The position numbers were made by a program, and so were the translations under genes. The notes below the pieces were generated by a model. The model was not told the origin of the DNA, ran no database searches, and was given only the letters and a program-made list of their open reading frames with translations. A stretch of DNA of 41,620 nucleotides. Source: Desulfobulbaceae bacterium. Lineage in GTDB: Bacteria; Desulfobacterota; Desulfobulbia; Desulfobulbales; Desulfocapsaceae. The DNA lies in assembly GCA_024636345.1 (NCBI GenBank), contig JAGXHG010000010.1, positions 1 through 41,620 on the forward strand, in the 5' to 3' direction. This document shows, in pieces, positions 17,208 to 26,723 of this stretch (positions within the stretch are counted from its first letter, which is position 1; each line of letters begins with the position of its first letter).

Positions 17208-18728
17208 GTGGAGATGAAATCAAAAGGCATTAAATCGCATATTACGATCATGCTTGCAAGCCTCTTGGCTATTGGCATGCTACTGATATGTATTGTTATT
17301 TCTACATTCTGGCAACGCAGTTTAATGCGCACAGAGATGGAAAAGGCAAGATTAATCCTATCAACTGTGGCAAACATTATTCAAGAAACGCCTGATGAAA
17401 AGGATTTTTTGTCGCAAAGCGTTCTAGCTCACCTCCCAAAGGATCTAGCCGCCTCCTGTATCATGCTTTCCATCAATAATATTATCACCAGAATCCCTGA
17501 AGGGTGTAGCCCGGAAGGCTCTGCGCTGCATGAAAAACTTAAACAGGTTATCAACACAGGAGTTGCAAGCACACAAACAATCGACGCAACCCCCAATCTT
17601 CCTTTTTTCAGCCGCCAACTGCTAATAACTGCGGTACCGTTACTTCAGCATGGTGCTCAAGGCGGCATAGGGGCCGTAATCTCTCTACAATCCGTGTATG
17701 ATCAGGTACGGCAGGGACGCCACATTGCCTATATCTATCTTTTCGTTAATACTATCATTCTCACAACCATTGGCCTCTTTCGCTTTATTCACGTTGTGGT
17801 TCGCCCCATAGAACATCTGGTTACATTGACGGACACCTACCAGAGCGATAACAACAGCCCTTTTCTGTCTGATCAAGGGGGCAATGAATTTGGACAGCTT
17901 TCCATATCCTTGAACAGAATGCTGCATCGTATTGATGATGACAGACAGAAACTGCGTGAGTCTGTGGTATCCCTTGAAAAAGCGAACCGGCAGTTGCGTG
18001 CCACCCAGCAAAAAATGGTACAGACTGAAAAGATGGCGGCAATCGGCAGACTGGCAGCTGGTCTTGCCCATGAAATTGGCAACCCTATAGGAATTGTACA
18101 AGGTTATTTAGAGTTATTGGGTCAATCTGGTTTATCAAAAGAGGAACAACAACAATTTTCCAGTCGTTCCATTCAGGAATTAGAGCGCATCAATCGCCTG
18201 ATTCACCAACTCCTCAACTTTTCCAGGGCCAAAACCGATAATTCCGGAAGTACGGAAATCCATCCATTACTCCACGAACTTATTGACATGCTGCAGGCCC
18301 AGAAAAAACTGGCTGGACTTGAGTTTCAGTTGCATTTTGATGCGGAGTGTGATCTGGCAGCTGCCGATAGTGAGAGTTTACATCAAGTCTTTCTCAACTG
18401 TCTGCTGAATGCAATTGATGCAATACATGAATACAATGTTCCACGTAAGGGAAAAATTTGCCTCTCCACTATCAACACCACCAATGACGCGGGCAATCCT
18501 TTCATTCAGATCACGATAGAGGATAACGGAGCCGGGATCAAAGACACAGACAAGGATAGCCTGTTTGACCCGTTCTTCACCACCAAAGAACCAGGAAAAG
18601 GAACAGGTCTTGGCCTTTCTGTATCTTATGCGCTTATTGAGGGCCTTGGTGGCCAGATGCAGATAACAGGCAAAGAGGGTCAGGGCGCCCAGGTATTCAT
18701 GCTTCTCCCTTTATTGGAGAACCGTTGA
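17208..18728 (+). CDS. Membrane sensor histidine kinase (NtrB/ZraS type)
   Basis: A 506-residue kinase that pairs with the sigma-54 regulator directly downstream. It has TM1 (about 11-33), a periplasmic sensor region (about 38-172), TM2 (about 174-196), a HAMP-like linker, a HisKA domain with phosphoacceptor H288 in [11 protein letters not shown], and HATPase boxes LLNAIDAI (N), EDNGAGI (G1) and [20 protein letters not shown] (F/G2). The start is GTG 17208 or ATG 17214; neither has a clear Shine-Dalgarno. The periplasmic domain is not one I recognise. The extended -10 element at 17169 should drive it. Confidence 0.92.
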   Translation: MEMKSKGIKSHITIMLASLLAIGMLLICIVISTFWQRSLMRTEMEKARLILSTVANIIQETPDEKDFLSQSVLAHLPKDLAASCIMLSINNIITRIPEGCSPEGSALHEKLKQVINTGVASTQTIDATPNLPFFSRQLLITAVPLLQHGAQGGIGAVISLQSVYDQVRQGRHIAYIYLFVNTIILTTIGLFRFIHVVVRPIEHLVTLTDTYQSDNNSPFLSDQGGNEFGQLSISLNRMLHRIDDDRQKLRESVVSLEKANRQLRATQQKMVQTEKMAAIGRLAAGLAHEIGNPIGIVQGYLELLGQSGLSKEEQQQFSSRSIQELERINRLIHQLLNFSRAKTDNSGSTEIHPLLHELIDMLQAQKKLAGLEFQLHFDAECDLAAADSESLHQVFLNCLLNAIDAIHEYNVPRKGKICLSTINTTNDAGNPFIQITIEDNGAGIKDTDKDSLFDPFFTTKEPGKGTGLGLSVSYALIEGLGGQMQITGKEGQGAQVFMLLPLLENR

Positions 18729-18771
18729 ACCAATTGGTTAAAACTCTTTCAGAACTCATATTTTCGAAATA

Positions 18772-20154
18772 ATGGAACAGAATAGGACATTACTTATCGT
18801 CGATGACGAGGAAAACATGCGTCACATGCTGCAGGCCATGGTCAATCGCCATGGGTATAGTGTAGAAACTGCTGTTGATGGACAGGATGCCCTGAACAAA
18901 ATCGCCACAAAACACTTCGATTTTATCCTCTGTGATATCAGAATGCCGAACATGGACGGCATTGCTTTTCTTCAAGAAGCCGGAAGCAGGATCCTGACAT
19001 CGACGGTTATCATGATGTCAGCCTACGGCACCATAGATATGGCCATGGAAGCAATTAAAGCTGGGGCCTATGATTTTATTTCAAAACCCTTCAAAAGCGA
19101 CGAGGTTCTGCTCACCCTGAAAAAAGCAGAAGAAAGAGAGAGCCTGAAGCAGGAAAATCGCCTGTTGAAAGAGCAGATACAGGAGTTCAAGGCAATTGAT
19201 GGTTTTGATAAGATGGTGGCCAGCAGCAAGTCCATGCATTCCCTCTTCACTCTGGCCAGAAAAGTTGCTCCTTACAATACGACCGTCCTGATTATCGGTG
19301 AATCCGGCACCGGCAAAGAACTGGTGGCCAGAGGCATCTACGCATCATCACCGAGAAATGAGCAGCCATTTATTGCCGTAAACTGCGGCAGTATCCCTGA
19401 GAATTTACTGGAAAGTGAGTTTTTTGGATATGTAAAGGGTGCCTTTACCGGTGCGGATAAAACCCGGAAAGGTCTCCTGGCCGAGGCAGACGGAGGAACG
19501 CTTTTTCTCGATGAGATAGGTGAGCTTCCCTTAGATATGCAGGTAAAGCTCCTCCGAGTCCTGCAGGAGGGAGAGATAAAACCTGTTGGTGCCAATAAAA
19601 CTGAACAGATCGATGTTCGTATCCTGGCCGCAACTGCCAGAAATCTGGATGATGAGGTGCGGCAGGGAACCTTCCGGGAAGACTTGTTTTACCGCCTCAA
19701 TGTTTTGAGCATACACATTCCACCCCTCAAAGAGAGACCTGAAGACATTCCCCTTCTATGCAATCACTTTATTAAAAAATTTAATATAACTCTCGGAACG
19801 AGTATTACCTCAATAACAGCTGAGGCCATGGAAAAGCTCCTGACTCATACCTGGCCTGGAAATGTACGGGAGTTGGAAAATATAATTCAAAGGGGGATTG
19901 TCCTGGCAGAGGATCAAACAATCGGTCTGGACCAATTGCCGCCACATCTTGTTCAAACAACTCCAGCAGAATGTTTTGAACAATTCTTCACAGGATTTTC
20001 CCTGAAAAAGGCTCAAAAAATAATGGAAGAAAAAATAATCTCCAAGGCCTTGAAAGAGACAGGGGGAAATCGTTTACAGGCCTCAAAATTATTAGAGCTC
20101 AGCTACCCTTCCCTGCTAAGCAAAATCAAGGAGTACAGGATTGTCATTGAATAA
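18772..20154 (+). CDS. Sigma-54-dependent response regulator (NtrC family)
   Basis: Partner of the upstream kinase, 43 bp away. The 460 residues give a receiver domain with phosphoacceptor D55 (FILCDIRMPNMDG), a sigma-54 AAA+ domain with Walker A GESGTGKE, the sigma-54 contact loop GAFTGA (about 223-228), Walker B GGTLFLDEIGE and TWPGNVRELENIIQRGIVLAE, then a Fis-type helix-turn-helix (GGNRLQASKLLELSYPSLLSKIKEY) at the end. It activates RNA polymerase-sigma54 at target promoters. The targets are unknown; I did not find a clear -24/-12 site in the neighbouring intergenic regions. Confidence 0.95.
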   Translation: MEQNRTLLIVDDEENMRHMLQAMVNRHGYSVETAVDGQDALNKIATKHFDFILCDIRMPNMDGIAFLQEAGSRILTSTVIMMSAYGTIDMAMEAIKAGAYDFISKPFKSDEVLLTLKKAEERESLKQENRLLKEQIQEFKAIDGFDKMVASSKSMHSLFTLARKVAPYNTTVLIIGESGTGKELVARGIYASSPRNEQPFIAVNCGSIPENLLESEFFGYVKGAFTGADKTRKGLLAEADGGTLFLDEIGELPLDMQVKLLRVLQEGEIKPVGANKTEQIDVRILAATARNLDDEVRQGTFREDLFYRLNVLSIHIPPLKERPEDIPLLCNHFIKKFNITLGTSITSITAEAMEKLLTHTWPGNVRELENIIQRGIVLAEDQTIGLDQLPPHLVQTTPAECFEQFFTGFSLKKAQKIMEEKIISKALKETGGNRLQASKLLELSYPSLLSKIKEYRIVIE

Positions 20155-20356
20155 TTGTTTGTTTATAACCGACGAGTCGTGGCCAACACGTGCCACAACA
20201 AAAAATACCAGTAAACTCTGACTAAGTCAGTCTACATCAATAACTATATAACATTGTGATATCGTAAACGGCATAATCAGCCGGTGTCGCTCTTCATTCA
20301 TCCATGTTCTGCGTAACGAAATATTAAAAAGTGTAATGCTTATTTTGTTACGGCCC

Positions 20357-20809
20357 CTAACCAAACGATGCCATCAACTCGGCCTCGGCTACAAGCTTTT
20401 CTTCCACATAGGCATGAGCTGCCATCTGCCAGATCCCCCGCCGCCTCTTCAAGAGCTCCAGCTTGAAATGAATCTGATCACCCGGGGTTACAGGCTGCCG
20501 GAAACGGGCCTTGTCAATGCCAACAAAATAGAGAACCTTGTTACCGATATTCTCCGGCTCGGAACAAAAGGCTAATATCCCGCCAACCTGGGCCATTCCC
20601 TCCAGGATCAGGACACCTGGCATGACGGGTCTTCCCGGGAAATGACCCTGAAAGAATGGTTCGTTAATGGTGACGTTCTTCAACCCGACGATATCCTTCT
20701 CCGGCGTTATCGCCAAGATCCGATCTACCAGTATAAAAGGGTAACGATGGGGCAGAAGCCTTAATATCTCCACAATATCTATTTTCTCAGGAACGACTGT
20801 TTCAGTCAT
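20357..20809 (-). CDS. fabZ: 3-hydroxyacyl-ACP dehydratase
   Basis: FabZ removes water from 3-hydroxyacyl-ACP in type II fatty acid synthesis and competes with LpxD/LpxA for 3-hydroxyacyl-ACP. The hot-dog core has the catalytic His in GHFPGRPVMPGVL and Glu in ILEGMAQVGG (H56 and E70 in this 150-residue numbering). I chose the ATG at 20809 because AAAGGAGA lies eight bases before it. An earlier ATG at 20827 overlaps the lpxD stop (ATGA) and would add six residues; coupling could use either. It is the last gene of glmS-namZ-lpxD-fabZ. The lpxA that commonly follows fabZ is absent. Confidence 0.95.
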   Translation of the reverse strand: MTETVVPEKIDIVEILRLLPHRYPFILVDRILAITPEKDIVGLKNVTINEPFFQGHFPGRPVMPGVLILEGMAQVGGILAFCSEPENIGNKVLYFVGIDKARFRQPVTPGDQIHFKLELLKRRRGIWQMAAHAYVEEKLVAEAELMASFG

Positions 20810-20823
20810 GATCATCTCTCCTT

Positions 20824-21900
20824 TCATGCTTGTTCTTCTTGAACATTCTGTGCATCTTGTAACGCGCTAATCTCCTTGCGCATGCGCCGCAACTCGCTTA
20901 CGATTTCCGGCAATCGTCCCATGGAGGCAACAACCCTGGCAAATTTTTTCATGGGTACGGCAGGGGTACCGGCAATCACCGCCCCCTTAGGCTGATTATT
21001 ATGAATTCCAGCCTGAGCCGCCGCCATCACCCCGTCCTCCAGATGAATATGACCGGATAGCCCGGCCTGACCGCCAAGAACCACATTACGTCCCAGGCTT
21101 GTTGAGCCGGCAATGCCCACCTGGGCCACGAGCAGACAATTTTCACCAACCACGACATTATGGGCCACTTGGACCAGATTGTCAATTTTTGTTCCGCTCT
21201 TAATCCAGGTCACACCAAAGGTAGCCCGATCAATACAGGTGTTAGCTCCGATCTCCACATCATCATCGATCTGGACGATCCCCACCTGCGGCCGTTTCAC
21301 ATGATACCCCCTGCTATCCGTAGCATAACCGTAGCCATCGCTGCCAATTACCGCTCCAGGATGAATGGTCACCCGGCAGCCAATCCTGCAGCCACGACCC
21401 ACGGTCACATTAGCCAGGATTTGGGTATCATCACCAATCTGCGCATCATCACCAATCACCACGCCCGACTCAATGGTCACTCGCTGACCAAGGTGTACCC
21501 TGTCGCCTATCACGGCAAGGGGGGCAATGGAGATCTGTTCCGGAACTACTGTTTGAGCTCCCACATGAGCTTTTGCATGCACCCCTGCGGCCTGAAAAGG
21601 GGCCTTTAGCAGAAAGGTATGTACTAAAGCTGCGGCCAGATAAGGATCACGTACCCGGATAATAGGCATGTCTGCTGTCTCAATGGCCATGGGCACGATT
21701 ACTGCCGAGGCCCCACTATTCACCAGAGACGCTGCATCCTTTGCCTGTGCCAGAAAAGTGATTGCCCCAACGCCAGCCGTCTCCAGGGCATCAAGGTCAT
21801 GGATCTGCACATCTCCATCACCTACCAGTTCACCCTCAACCAACTGCGCCAACTGCCGTAAAGCAACACTCTTCACCATCACCTCCATCCTTTTATCCAT
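20824..21900 (-). CDS. lpxD: UDP-3-O-(3-hydroxyacyl)glucosamine N-acyltransferase
   Basis: LpxD adds the second 3-hydroxyacyl chain to UDP-glucosamine in lipid A synthesis. The 358-residue protein has the N-terminal uridine-binding domain (about 1-110), a left-handed beta-helix made of hexapeptide repeats ([21 protein letters not shown] and many others), the catalytic His in [15 protein letters not shown] and a C-terminal helix ([15 protein letters not shown]). AAGGA lies six bases before the ATG. Ten bases separate it from namZ upstream, and its stop overlaps the first possible fabZ start. It shows that the cell builds a lipid A-bearing outer membrane. Confidence 0.97.
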   Translation of the reverse strand: MDKRMEVMVKSVALRQLAQLVEGELVGDGDVQIHDLDALETAGVGAITFLAQAKDAASLVNSGASAVIVPMAIETADMPIIRVRDPYLAAALVHTFLLKAPFQAAGVHAKAHVGAQTVVPEQISIAPLAVIGDRVHLGQRVTIESGVVIGDDAQIGDDTQILANVTVGRGCRIGCRVTIHPGAVIGSDGYGYATDSRGYHVKRPQVGIVQIDDDVEIGANTCIDRATFGVTWIKSGTKIDNLVQVAHNVVVGENCLLVAQVGIAGSTSLGRNVVLGGQAGLSGHIHLEDGVMAAAQAGIHNNQPKGAVIAGTPAVPMKKFARVVASMGRLPEIVSELRRMRKEISALQDAQNVQEEQA

Positions 21901-21910
21901 CCGTTATCCT

Positions 21911-23110
21911 TCATAATTCTGATTTCGATGCTGGAGATTCTTCCGGATAAAGAAAATATTTCCTCCGCACCGATTTGAACTCCTGCAACCCTTTCTGCCA
22001 GCCTGCCTCAATCTCCATCAATGGCACTCCGTCCTCTAGCCCCCGACGCACCTTCTGATCCCCCAGAATCAAATCCATGGGCAGCCGTTCATATTCATAT
22101 TCATAGGGCGGCTCTTTATATGAAAAATCTCCGGGATACAATTGCATCACTACCTGCAAAAGGGCCAGAGAGGTCCGATACGATAAAAACGTCGCAGCGT
22201 CGGTCACATGAAGTTGAAAGCCGACACAGGCCTGACCTGCCCACTTACCGGAAGTCGGCTCAAAAACCAGCGGCCTCAAAAAGCAGCCTGGCAGTTCTGT
22301 CTGTTCCAGGGCCTTCAATATCGGTTCATGCTCCCAGAAGGGAGCCCCGACCAGCTCAAAAGGCAGAGTAGTCCCCCGCCCCTCCGAGATATTGGTCCCC
22401 TCCCAGATCACCTGCCCCGGATAGACCAGAGCCGTTTCCGGCGTAGGCATATTGGGAGAGGGAAAGACCCAGGGAAACCCGGTATCCCTGAAGAGCATGG
22501 AACGTTTCCACCCCTGCATGGGAACCACTTGCAGATCAGCACCCAGGCCAAACTCCTGATTCAGCATCAGGGCCAGTTCAGCAAAGGTCAGACCATGGCG
22601 CATGGGCAGGGGATACAGTCCAACAAAAGATGTGCAATCCTGCAGCAGCATATTACCCTCAACCGCAATGCCGCCCACGGGATTGGGACGATCAAGAACC
22701 ACAACCTTCTTTCCAAACTCAGCAGCTGCTTCCAGACAATAGGCCATAGTGTAGAGAAAGGTATAGACTCTGGTTCCCACATCCACCAAATCAATGAGCA
22801 GAACGTCCAGATGATCAAACATGGCTTCCGAGGGCCTGCGGCTTTCCCCATAGAGGCTGAAAAGCGGCAACCCGGTCAACCGGTCAATCTCATGACCAGA
22901 TTCGATCATATTGTCCTGCTTCTCACAGAAGAATCCATGCTGGGGTGAAAAGAGACAGGTCAACCGGGAACCGTATCGTTGCTGCAGCAGTACCCTTGCA
23001 TGCACAAGATTCCGGTCAGTGGATGCCTGGTTGGAAAGAAGCCCCAACCGTTTTCCGGTAAGGTCTGAGGGCGAAGCAGCCAGGAAATTTTCCAGTCCGA
23101 TTGTCAGCAT
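21911..23110 (-). CDS. namZ: DUF1343 / NamZ-like exo-beta-N-acetylmuramidase
   Basis: The 399 residues match the DUF1343 family, whose founding biochemical example (Bacillus subtilis NamZ, formerly YbbC) removes terminal MurNAc from peptidoglycan fragments. Family blocks seen are GKRLGLLSNQASTDR (about 19-33), LFSPQHGFF, IDLVDVGTRVYTFLYTM, VLDRPNPVGG, PLPMRHGLTFAELA, PSPNMPTPETALVYPG and WEGTNISEGRGTT. There is no signal peptide, so it probably acts in the cytoplasm on recycled fragments. It lies 14 bp after glmS and 10 bp before lpxD. No good Shine-Dalgarno precedes the ATG. Hydrolase activity is inferred from the family only. Confidence 0.88.
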   Translation of the reverse strand: MLTIGLENFLAASPSDLTGKRLGLLSNQASTDRNLVHARVLLQQRYGSRLTCLFSPQHGFFCEKQDNMIESGHEIDRLTGLPLFSLYGESRRPSEAMFDHLDVLLIDLVDVGTRVYTFLYTMAYCLEAAAEFGKKVVVLDRPNPVGGIAVEGNMLLQDCTSFVGLYPLPMRHGLTFAELALMLNQEFGLGADLQVVPMQGWKRSMLFRDTGFPWVFPSPNMPTPETALVYPGQVIWEGTNISEGRGTTLPFELVGAPFWEHEPILKALEQTELPGCFLRPLVFEPTSGKWAGQACVGFQLHVTDAATFLSYRTSLALLQVVMQLYPGDFSYKEPPYEYEYERLPMDLILGDQKVRRGLEDGVPLMEIEAGWQKGLQEFKSVRRKYFLYPEESPASKSEL

Positions 23111-23124
23111 AAAAAATTAACCAT

Positions 23125-24969
23125 TTACTCCACCGTCACACTCTTCGCGAGATTCCGTGGCTGGTCCACGTCACAACCGCGCCTGGTAGCAATCTCATAG
23201 GCGAGAAGCTGGACCGGAATGGTATACAGAATGGGGTTCATCTCCTCATGCACCTGAGGCAGATAGATGACATCCTCGGTGATAGCCTGCAGGTGGCTGT
23301 CCCCTTCAGTTCCCAACAAGATAAGACGCCCGGCCCGGGCCTTGATCTCCTCCACATTGGAGATTGACTTCTGATACACCGCATCTTGGGGGACAAGGGC
23401 CAGTAAGGGCATCTCCTTGTCAATCAGGGCAATAGGTCCATGCTTGAGCTCGCCCGAGGCATAGCCTTCCGCATGAATATAGGAGATCTCCTTCAACTTC
23501 AATGCACCTTCCAGGGCAATGGGGAAATTCAAGCCACGACCGATAAAGAGAAAATCGCGACAGTCATAATAACTGTCCACAAGCCCCCTGATCTCTTCCT
23601 GTAAGCGGGGCAGTTCCGCTTCAATGACGGCTGCAATGCCGACAAGGGCCTGTCCCAGCTCCCTGCTCTTTTCCACGCTAATGGTCTTTTTCTGCTCTCC
23701 TAAATAGAGGGTAAAGAGAAAAAGGGCCGCCAGCTGCGAAATAAAGGCCTTGGTGGAGGCCACTCCGATCTCAGGTCCGGCATGGGTATAGACCGTTCCA
23801 TCCGCCTCACGGGTCATGGTGGAACCAACCACATTGCAGATGGTGATAATCTTTGATCCCAATTTTTTGGCCAGACGGATCCCTGCCAGGGTATCTGCTG
23901 TTTCACCTGACTGGGAAATGGCAACGGTAAGCACCCGTTCATTGATCAAAAGCCTGCGATATCGAAATTCGGAGGCAATATCAACCTCCACCGGAATCTG
24001 CGCCCAGCGTTCAATCCAGTACTTGGCCACCAGGGCCGCATGCCAAGACGTTCCACAGGCAACCAGAAAGATCCGGTCGATTTTCTGCAGATCGTCCGCT
24101 CCCAAATGAATTTCCGGCAATTCAATTGCGCCCGTTTCCAGATTAATCCGGCCACTGACCGTATTAATAATGGCCTGGGGCTGCTCAAAGATCTCCTTAA
24201 GCATGAAATGACGATAGCCACCCTTCTCCGCCATGGCAGCAGTCCACTCAATAGTTTTGATTTCCTTGCTGATTTCTTTCCCTGTCTCCAAAGAATAAAA
24301 AGTCCGTCCGGCAGTAGTCAGCACTGCCATCTCAAGATCCTCAAGGAAAATAACCTGCTTGGTAAAAGGAAGGAAAGCCGGAATGTCCGAGGCCAGAAAA
24401 GAGCCATTTTCATCATCAACGCCAAGGACCAGCGGGCTATGATTGCGTACGGCAATCAGGGTGTCGGGCCTTCCGGTCCACAGAACCGCCAGGGCATACG
24501 AACCCTCCACCCGCTCAAGGGCCTTGCGTACCGCCGCTATCAGATCATCACCGGCCAGATACTCTTCAATTAGATGGGCCAGTACCTCTGTGTCAGTCTC
24601 TGAACTGAAACGATGCCCCTTGGCCAGAAGCTCCTCGCGCAGAGAATGATAATTCTCAATGATCCCATTATGCACCACCACCAGATTTCCACTGCAATCA
24701 GTGTGGGGATGGGCGTTTTCAGTGGTCGGAGCACCATGTGTCGCCCAGCGTGTATGACCAAGGCCAATATGCGATGGGGCCACAATAGCCTCATCGATAA
24801 TCGCTTCCAGACTGGAGAGCTTGCCGGCAGCCCGATATTTAACCAACCGTCCGTCCTGCAGATAGACAATTCCCGCTGAATCATACCCCCGATATTCAAG
24901 ACGTCGCAACCCCTCAAGCACCACGGGAACAACCCTCCTCGCCCCGATATAGCCAACAATTCCGCACAT
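23125..24969 (-). CDS. glmS: Glutamine--fructose-6-phosphate aminotransferase (isomerizing)
   Basis: GlmS makes glucosamine 6-phosphate from fructose 6-phosphate and glutamine, the entry to UDP-GlcNAc, peptidoglycan and lipid A. The 614-residue protein has Cys2 as the N-terminal nucleophile (MCGIVGYIG), the glutaminase domain (about 1-235, with RGYDSAGI, GHTRWATHG and HNGIIENY) and two SIS sugar-isomerase domains (about 290-430 and 460-600). It ends in DVDQPRNLAKSVTVE, the conserved tail. GGAG lies seven bases before the ATG. It heads the envelope operon. The upstream leader (24970-25337) does not show an obvious glmS ribozyme, as expected outside Firmicutes. Confidence 0.98.
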   Translation of the reverse strand: MCGIVGYIGARRVVPVVLEGLRRLEYRGYDSAGIVYLQDGRLVKYRAAGKLSSLEAIIDEAIVAPSHIGLGHTRWATHGAPTTENAHPHTDCSGNLVVVHNGIIENYHSLREELLAKGHRFSSETDTEVLAHLIEEYLAGDDLIAAVRKALERVEGSYALAVLWTGRPDTLIAVRNHSPLVLGVDDENGSFLASDIPAFLPFTKQVIFLEDLEMAVLTTAGRTFYSLETGKEISKEIKTIEWTAAMAEKGGYRHFMLKEIFEQPQAIINTVSGRINLETGAIELPEIHLGADDLQKIDRIFLVACGTSWHAALVAKYWIERWAQIPVEVDIASEFRYRRLLINERVLTVAISQSGETADTLAGIRLAKKLGSKIITICNVVGSTMTREADGTVYTHAGPEIGVASTKAFISQLAALFLFTLYLGEQKKTISVEKSRELGQALVGIAAVIEAELPRLQEEIRGLVDSYYDCRDFLFIGRGLNFPIALEGALKLKEISYIHAEGYASGELKHGPIALIDKEMPLLALVPQDAVYQKSISNVEEIKARAGRLILLGTEGDSHLQAITEDVIYLPQVHEEMNPILYTIPVQLLAYEIATRRGCDVDQPRNLAKSVTVE

Positions 24970-25337
24970 AATTTACTCCATAATGTTATGGAAGAAGAAT
25001 AATTTTAAAAGTCAGGATATTCATTTCCTGGGCAAGGCTTACAAAACAGTTTACTGCAGTTGCACCGAAGGTGCGTGGCCATCAAATCACACATAGTTGA
25101 TATTACAGAAATAACATTTTTCAAATACCGCAGAAATGAAGTAAAAAGACAATGTTTAAAGATACAGATAACCTGTTCATAATAATACGATAAAATACCG
25201 ATTTTACTATTCAGATTAACATGACATTTTTCATTAATGCGAGTTTTTTCTTTTAATAGCCTCACAAAACAAGTATTTTTACAAAATGTACTACAGACAG
25301 CTATCCTCACAAAATCAAAAATACCAAGTGAATCATC
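24970..25337. other. Divergent intergenic region between glmS and pyrE
   Basis: No credible gene; the reading frame across it on the minus strand is rich in rare residue strings and overlaps pyrE. It must hold the promoters of the glmS operon and of pyrE. A short 5-bp perfect hairpin with a GAA loop (25062-25074) lies about 90 bp upstream of glmS. No strong promoter pair could be chosen with confidence. Confidence 0.5.
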
Positions 25338-25889
25338 ATGAATGATCGACAAAGACTCAAAGAAATACTTCTTGAAAAATCATATCGCCAGGGCTCATTT
25401 ACCCTCACCTCCGGCAAAACCTCAGACTTTTACATTGATGGCAAACAAACCACCTTGTCGGCTGAAGGTGCCTACCTCTGCGGCAAACTGATCCTCGAGC
25501 TCATCCTGACACAAAAGGAACCCATTCAAGCGGTAGGCGGCATGACCCTCGGCGCTGATCCACTGGTCACCGCTGTCTCCATGGTCAGTTTTCTTGAGAA
25601 AAATCCTATTCCTGCCTTTATTGTCCGCAAAGAAGCCAAAGGTCACGGCACCGGAAATTACATTGAAGGGCTGAAAAACATGCCAGCAGGATGTCGGGTC
25701 GCCCTCCTCGAAGATGTGGTAACCACCGGCGGCACCCTGCTGCAGGTCATCGAACGGGTCGAGGCACAAGGGTTTAAGGTGGGTGCAGTAATTACTGTGG
25801 TTGAACGGCAGGAAGGTGGTGTCAAAACCTTGGCTGATGCGGGCTACACCCTTGAATCCATTTTCACCAGGGAGGAGCTGCTCAGCTAA
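25338..25889 (+). CDS. pyrE: Orotate phosphoribosyltransferase
   Basis: PyrE joins orotate to PRPP to make OMP in pyrimidine synthesis. The 183-residue protein shows the type I PRTase signature RVALLEDVVTTGGTLLQV (about 118-135), the N-terminal FTLTSGKTSDFYIDGK (18-33), and the catalytic loop VRKEAKGHGTGNYIEG (about 94-109). The start lacks a strong Shine-Dalgarno. A 56-residue zinc-ribbon gene follows after five bases. Confidence 0.96.
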   Translation: MNDRQRLKEILLEKSYRQGSFTLTSGKTSDFYIDGKQTTLSAEGAYLCGKLILELILTQKEPIQAVGGMTLGADPLVTAVSMVSFLEKNPIPAFIVRKEAKGHGTGNYIEGLKNMPAGCRVALLEDVVTTGGTLLQVIERVEAQGFKVGAVITVVERQEGGVKTLADAGYTLESIFTREELLS

Positions 25890-25894
25890 ACTTT

Positions 25895-26065
25895 ATGCAA
25901 TGTCGGGAATGTAACAATAAGCTTGAAGTCCTGCGTGCATGCAGACGAATACGACTGCGCTGCACAGGATGTAAACGTGAATATCAGATCCACGAAGTGG
26001 CCAGTGATCTTGACCCGGAAACGGAAAAACTGCTGGAGAACTATACAACCATTATCTATGATTAA
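25895..26065 (+). CDS. Small dual-CxxC zinc-ribbon protein
   Basis: A 56-residue reading frame five bases after pyrE. It has two CxxC knuckles (C3-x2-C6 and C23-x2-C26) around a short basic hairpin (CRRIRLRC), followed by an acidic helix (DLDPETEKLLENYTTIIYD). The layout is that of a one-zinc ribbon. GGAGGAG at 25871-25877 in the end of pyrE is rather far (17 bases), so it is probably translated by coupling. Function unknown; the next gene also carries a zinc-ribbon-like module. Found only by reading the sequence, since it is short. Confidence 0.65.
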   Translation: MQCRECNNKLEVLRACRRIRLRCTGCKREYQIHEVASDLDPETEKLLENYTTIIYD

Positions 26066-26180
26066 CAGGACGAGATAAACAGCAGCCTGTCTGCTAAACT
26101 ATATTTTATTGTTTGCAGAAATAAATCCCCAACTTAACGACACAGTAGATATAGATGTATAGAGAATCGACAAAATCGGT

Positions 26181-26717
26181 ATGATATCAGAAAGCATACA
26201 AAGAGTTTTTGTCAAACCAGACGATACGGCAACCATCAACTGCCCTAAATGCCAGCTCGTAAAAACAGTTGCGGTTGGCAAATTCCGCACGACCCGACAC
26301 ACTATCACAGCACGTTGCACCTGCAGTCACTCTTTTCCCGTCAGCCTTGATTTTCGCAAATGCTACCGAAAAAAAACCGCCTTACCAGGAAGATACAAAA
26401 TACGGGCTGAAGTTAACGACAAGCACTGGAAGAAGACCAAACTGACAGGCGCCTATACCATGCAGGCACCTGCTTCTGGAAATGGTCATATGTTGGTCAC
26501 CAACATATCTTGTGGTGGTTTGCAATTCACAACCCCGGGCGACCACGCTATTGAGGTTGGTCAACAGGCACAAATCAGCTTCACTCTAGACGACCGGAAA
26601 CAGACCAACATCATGAAACACATCACCATTCAATCGGTTGCCGGCAATATTATAGGCTGCCGATTTGCAGACGATGAACCCCTTGAACAGGGCCTCCGTT
26701 TCTATCTCTTCCCCTGA
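26181..26717 (+). CDS. PilZ-domain protein with N-terminal zinc-ribbon-like module
   Basis: A 178-residue probable c-di-GMP receptor. The N-terminal part has C21-P-K-C24 and C46-T-C48, a plausible metal-binding knuckle pair. The PilZ signature is complete: RKCYR (59-63, RxxxR) and NISCGG (108-113, N-x-S-x-x-G), followed by the beta-barrel strands and GCRF near 160. c-di-GMP binding is therefore expected; the output is unknown. pilT in this window gives a possible motility context. It converges with hflX, only six bases separating the two stops. Confidence 0.82.
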   Translation: MISESIQRVFVKPDDTATINCPKCQLVKTVAVGKFRTTRHTITARCTCSHSFPVSLDFRKCYRKKTALPGRYKIRAEVNDKHWKKTKLTGAYTMQAPASGNGHMLVTNISCGGLQFTTPGDHAIEVGQQAQISFTLDDRKQTNIMKHITIQSVAGNIIGCRFADDEPLEQGLRFYLFP

Positions 26718-26723
26718 TCCAGT

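Noticed and set aside
20161..20200. Hairpin between the response regulator and fabZ as a terminator
   Set aside because: GTGGC/GCCAC at 20179-20196 is only five base pairs and no T-run follows on either strand.
25005..25352. 115-codon minus-strand frame between glmS and pyrE
   Set aside because: It overlaps the pyrE start, fills the divergent promoter region and has no family-like segments.
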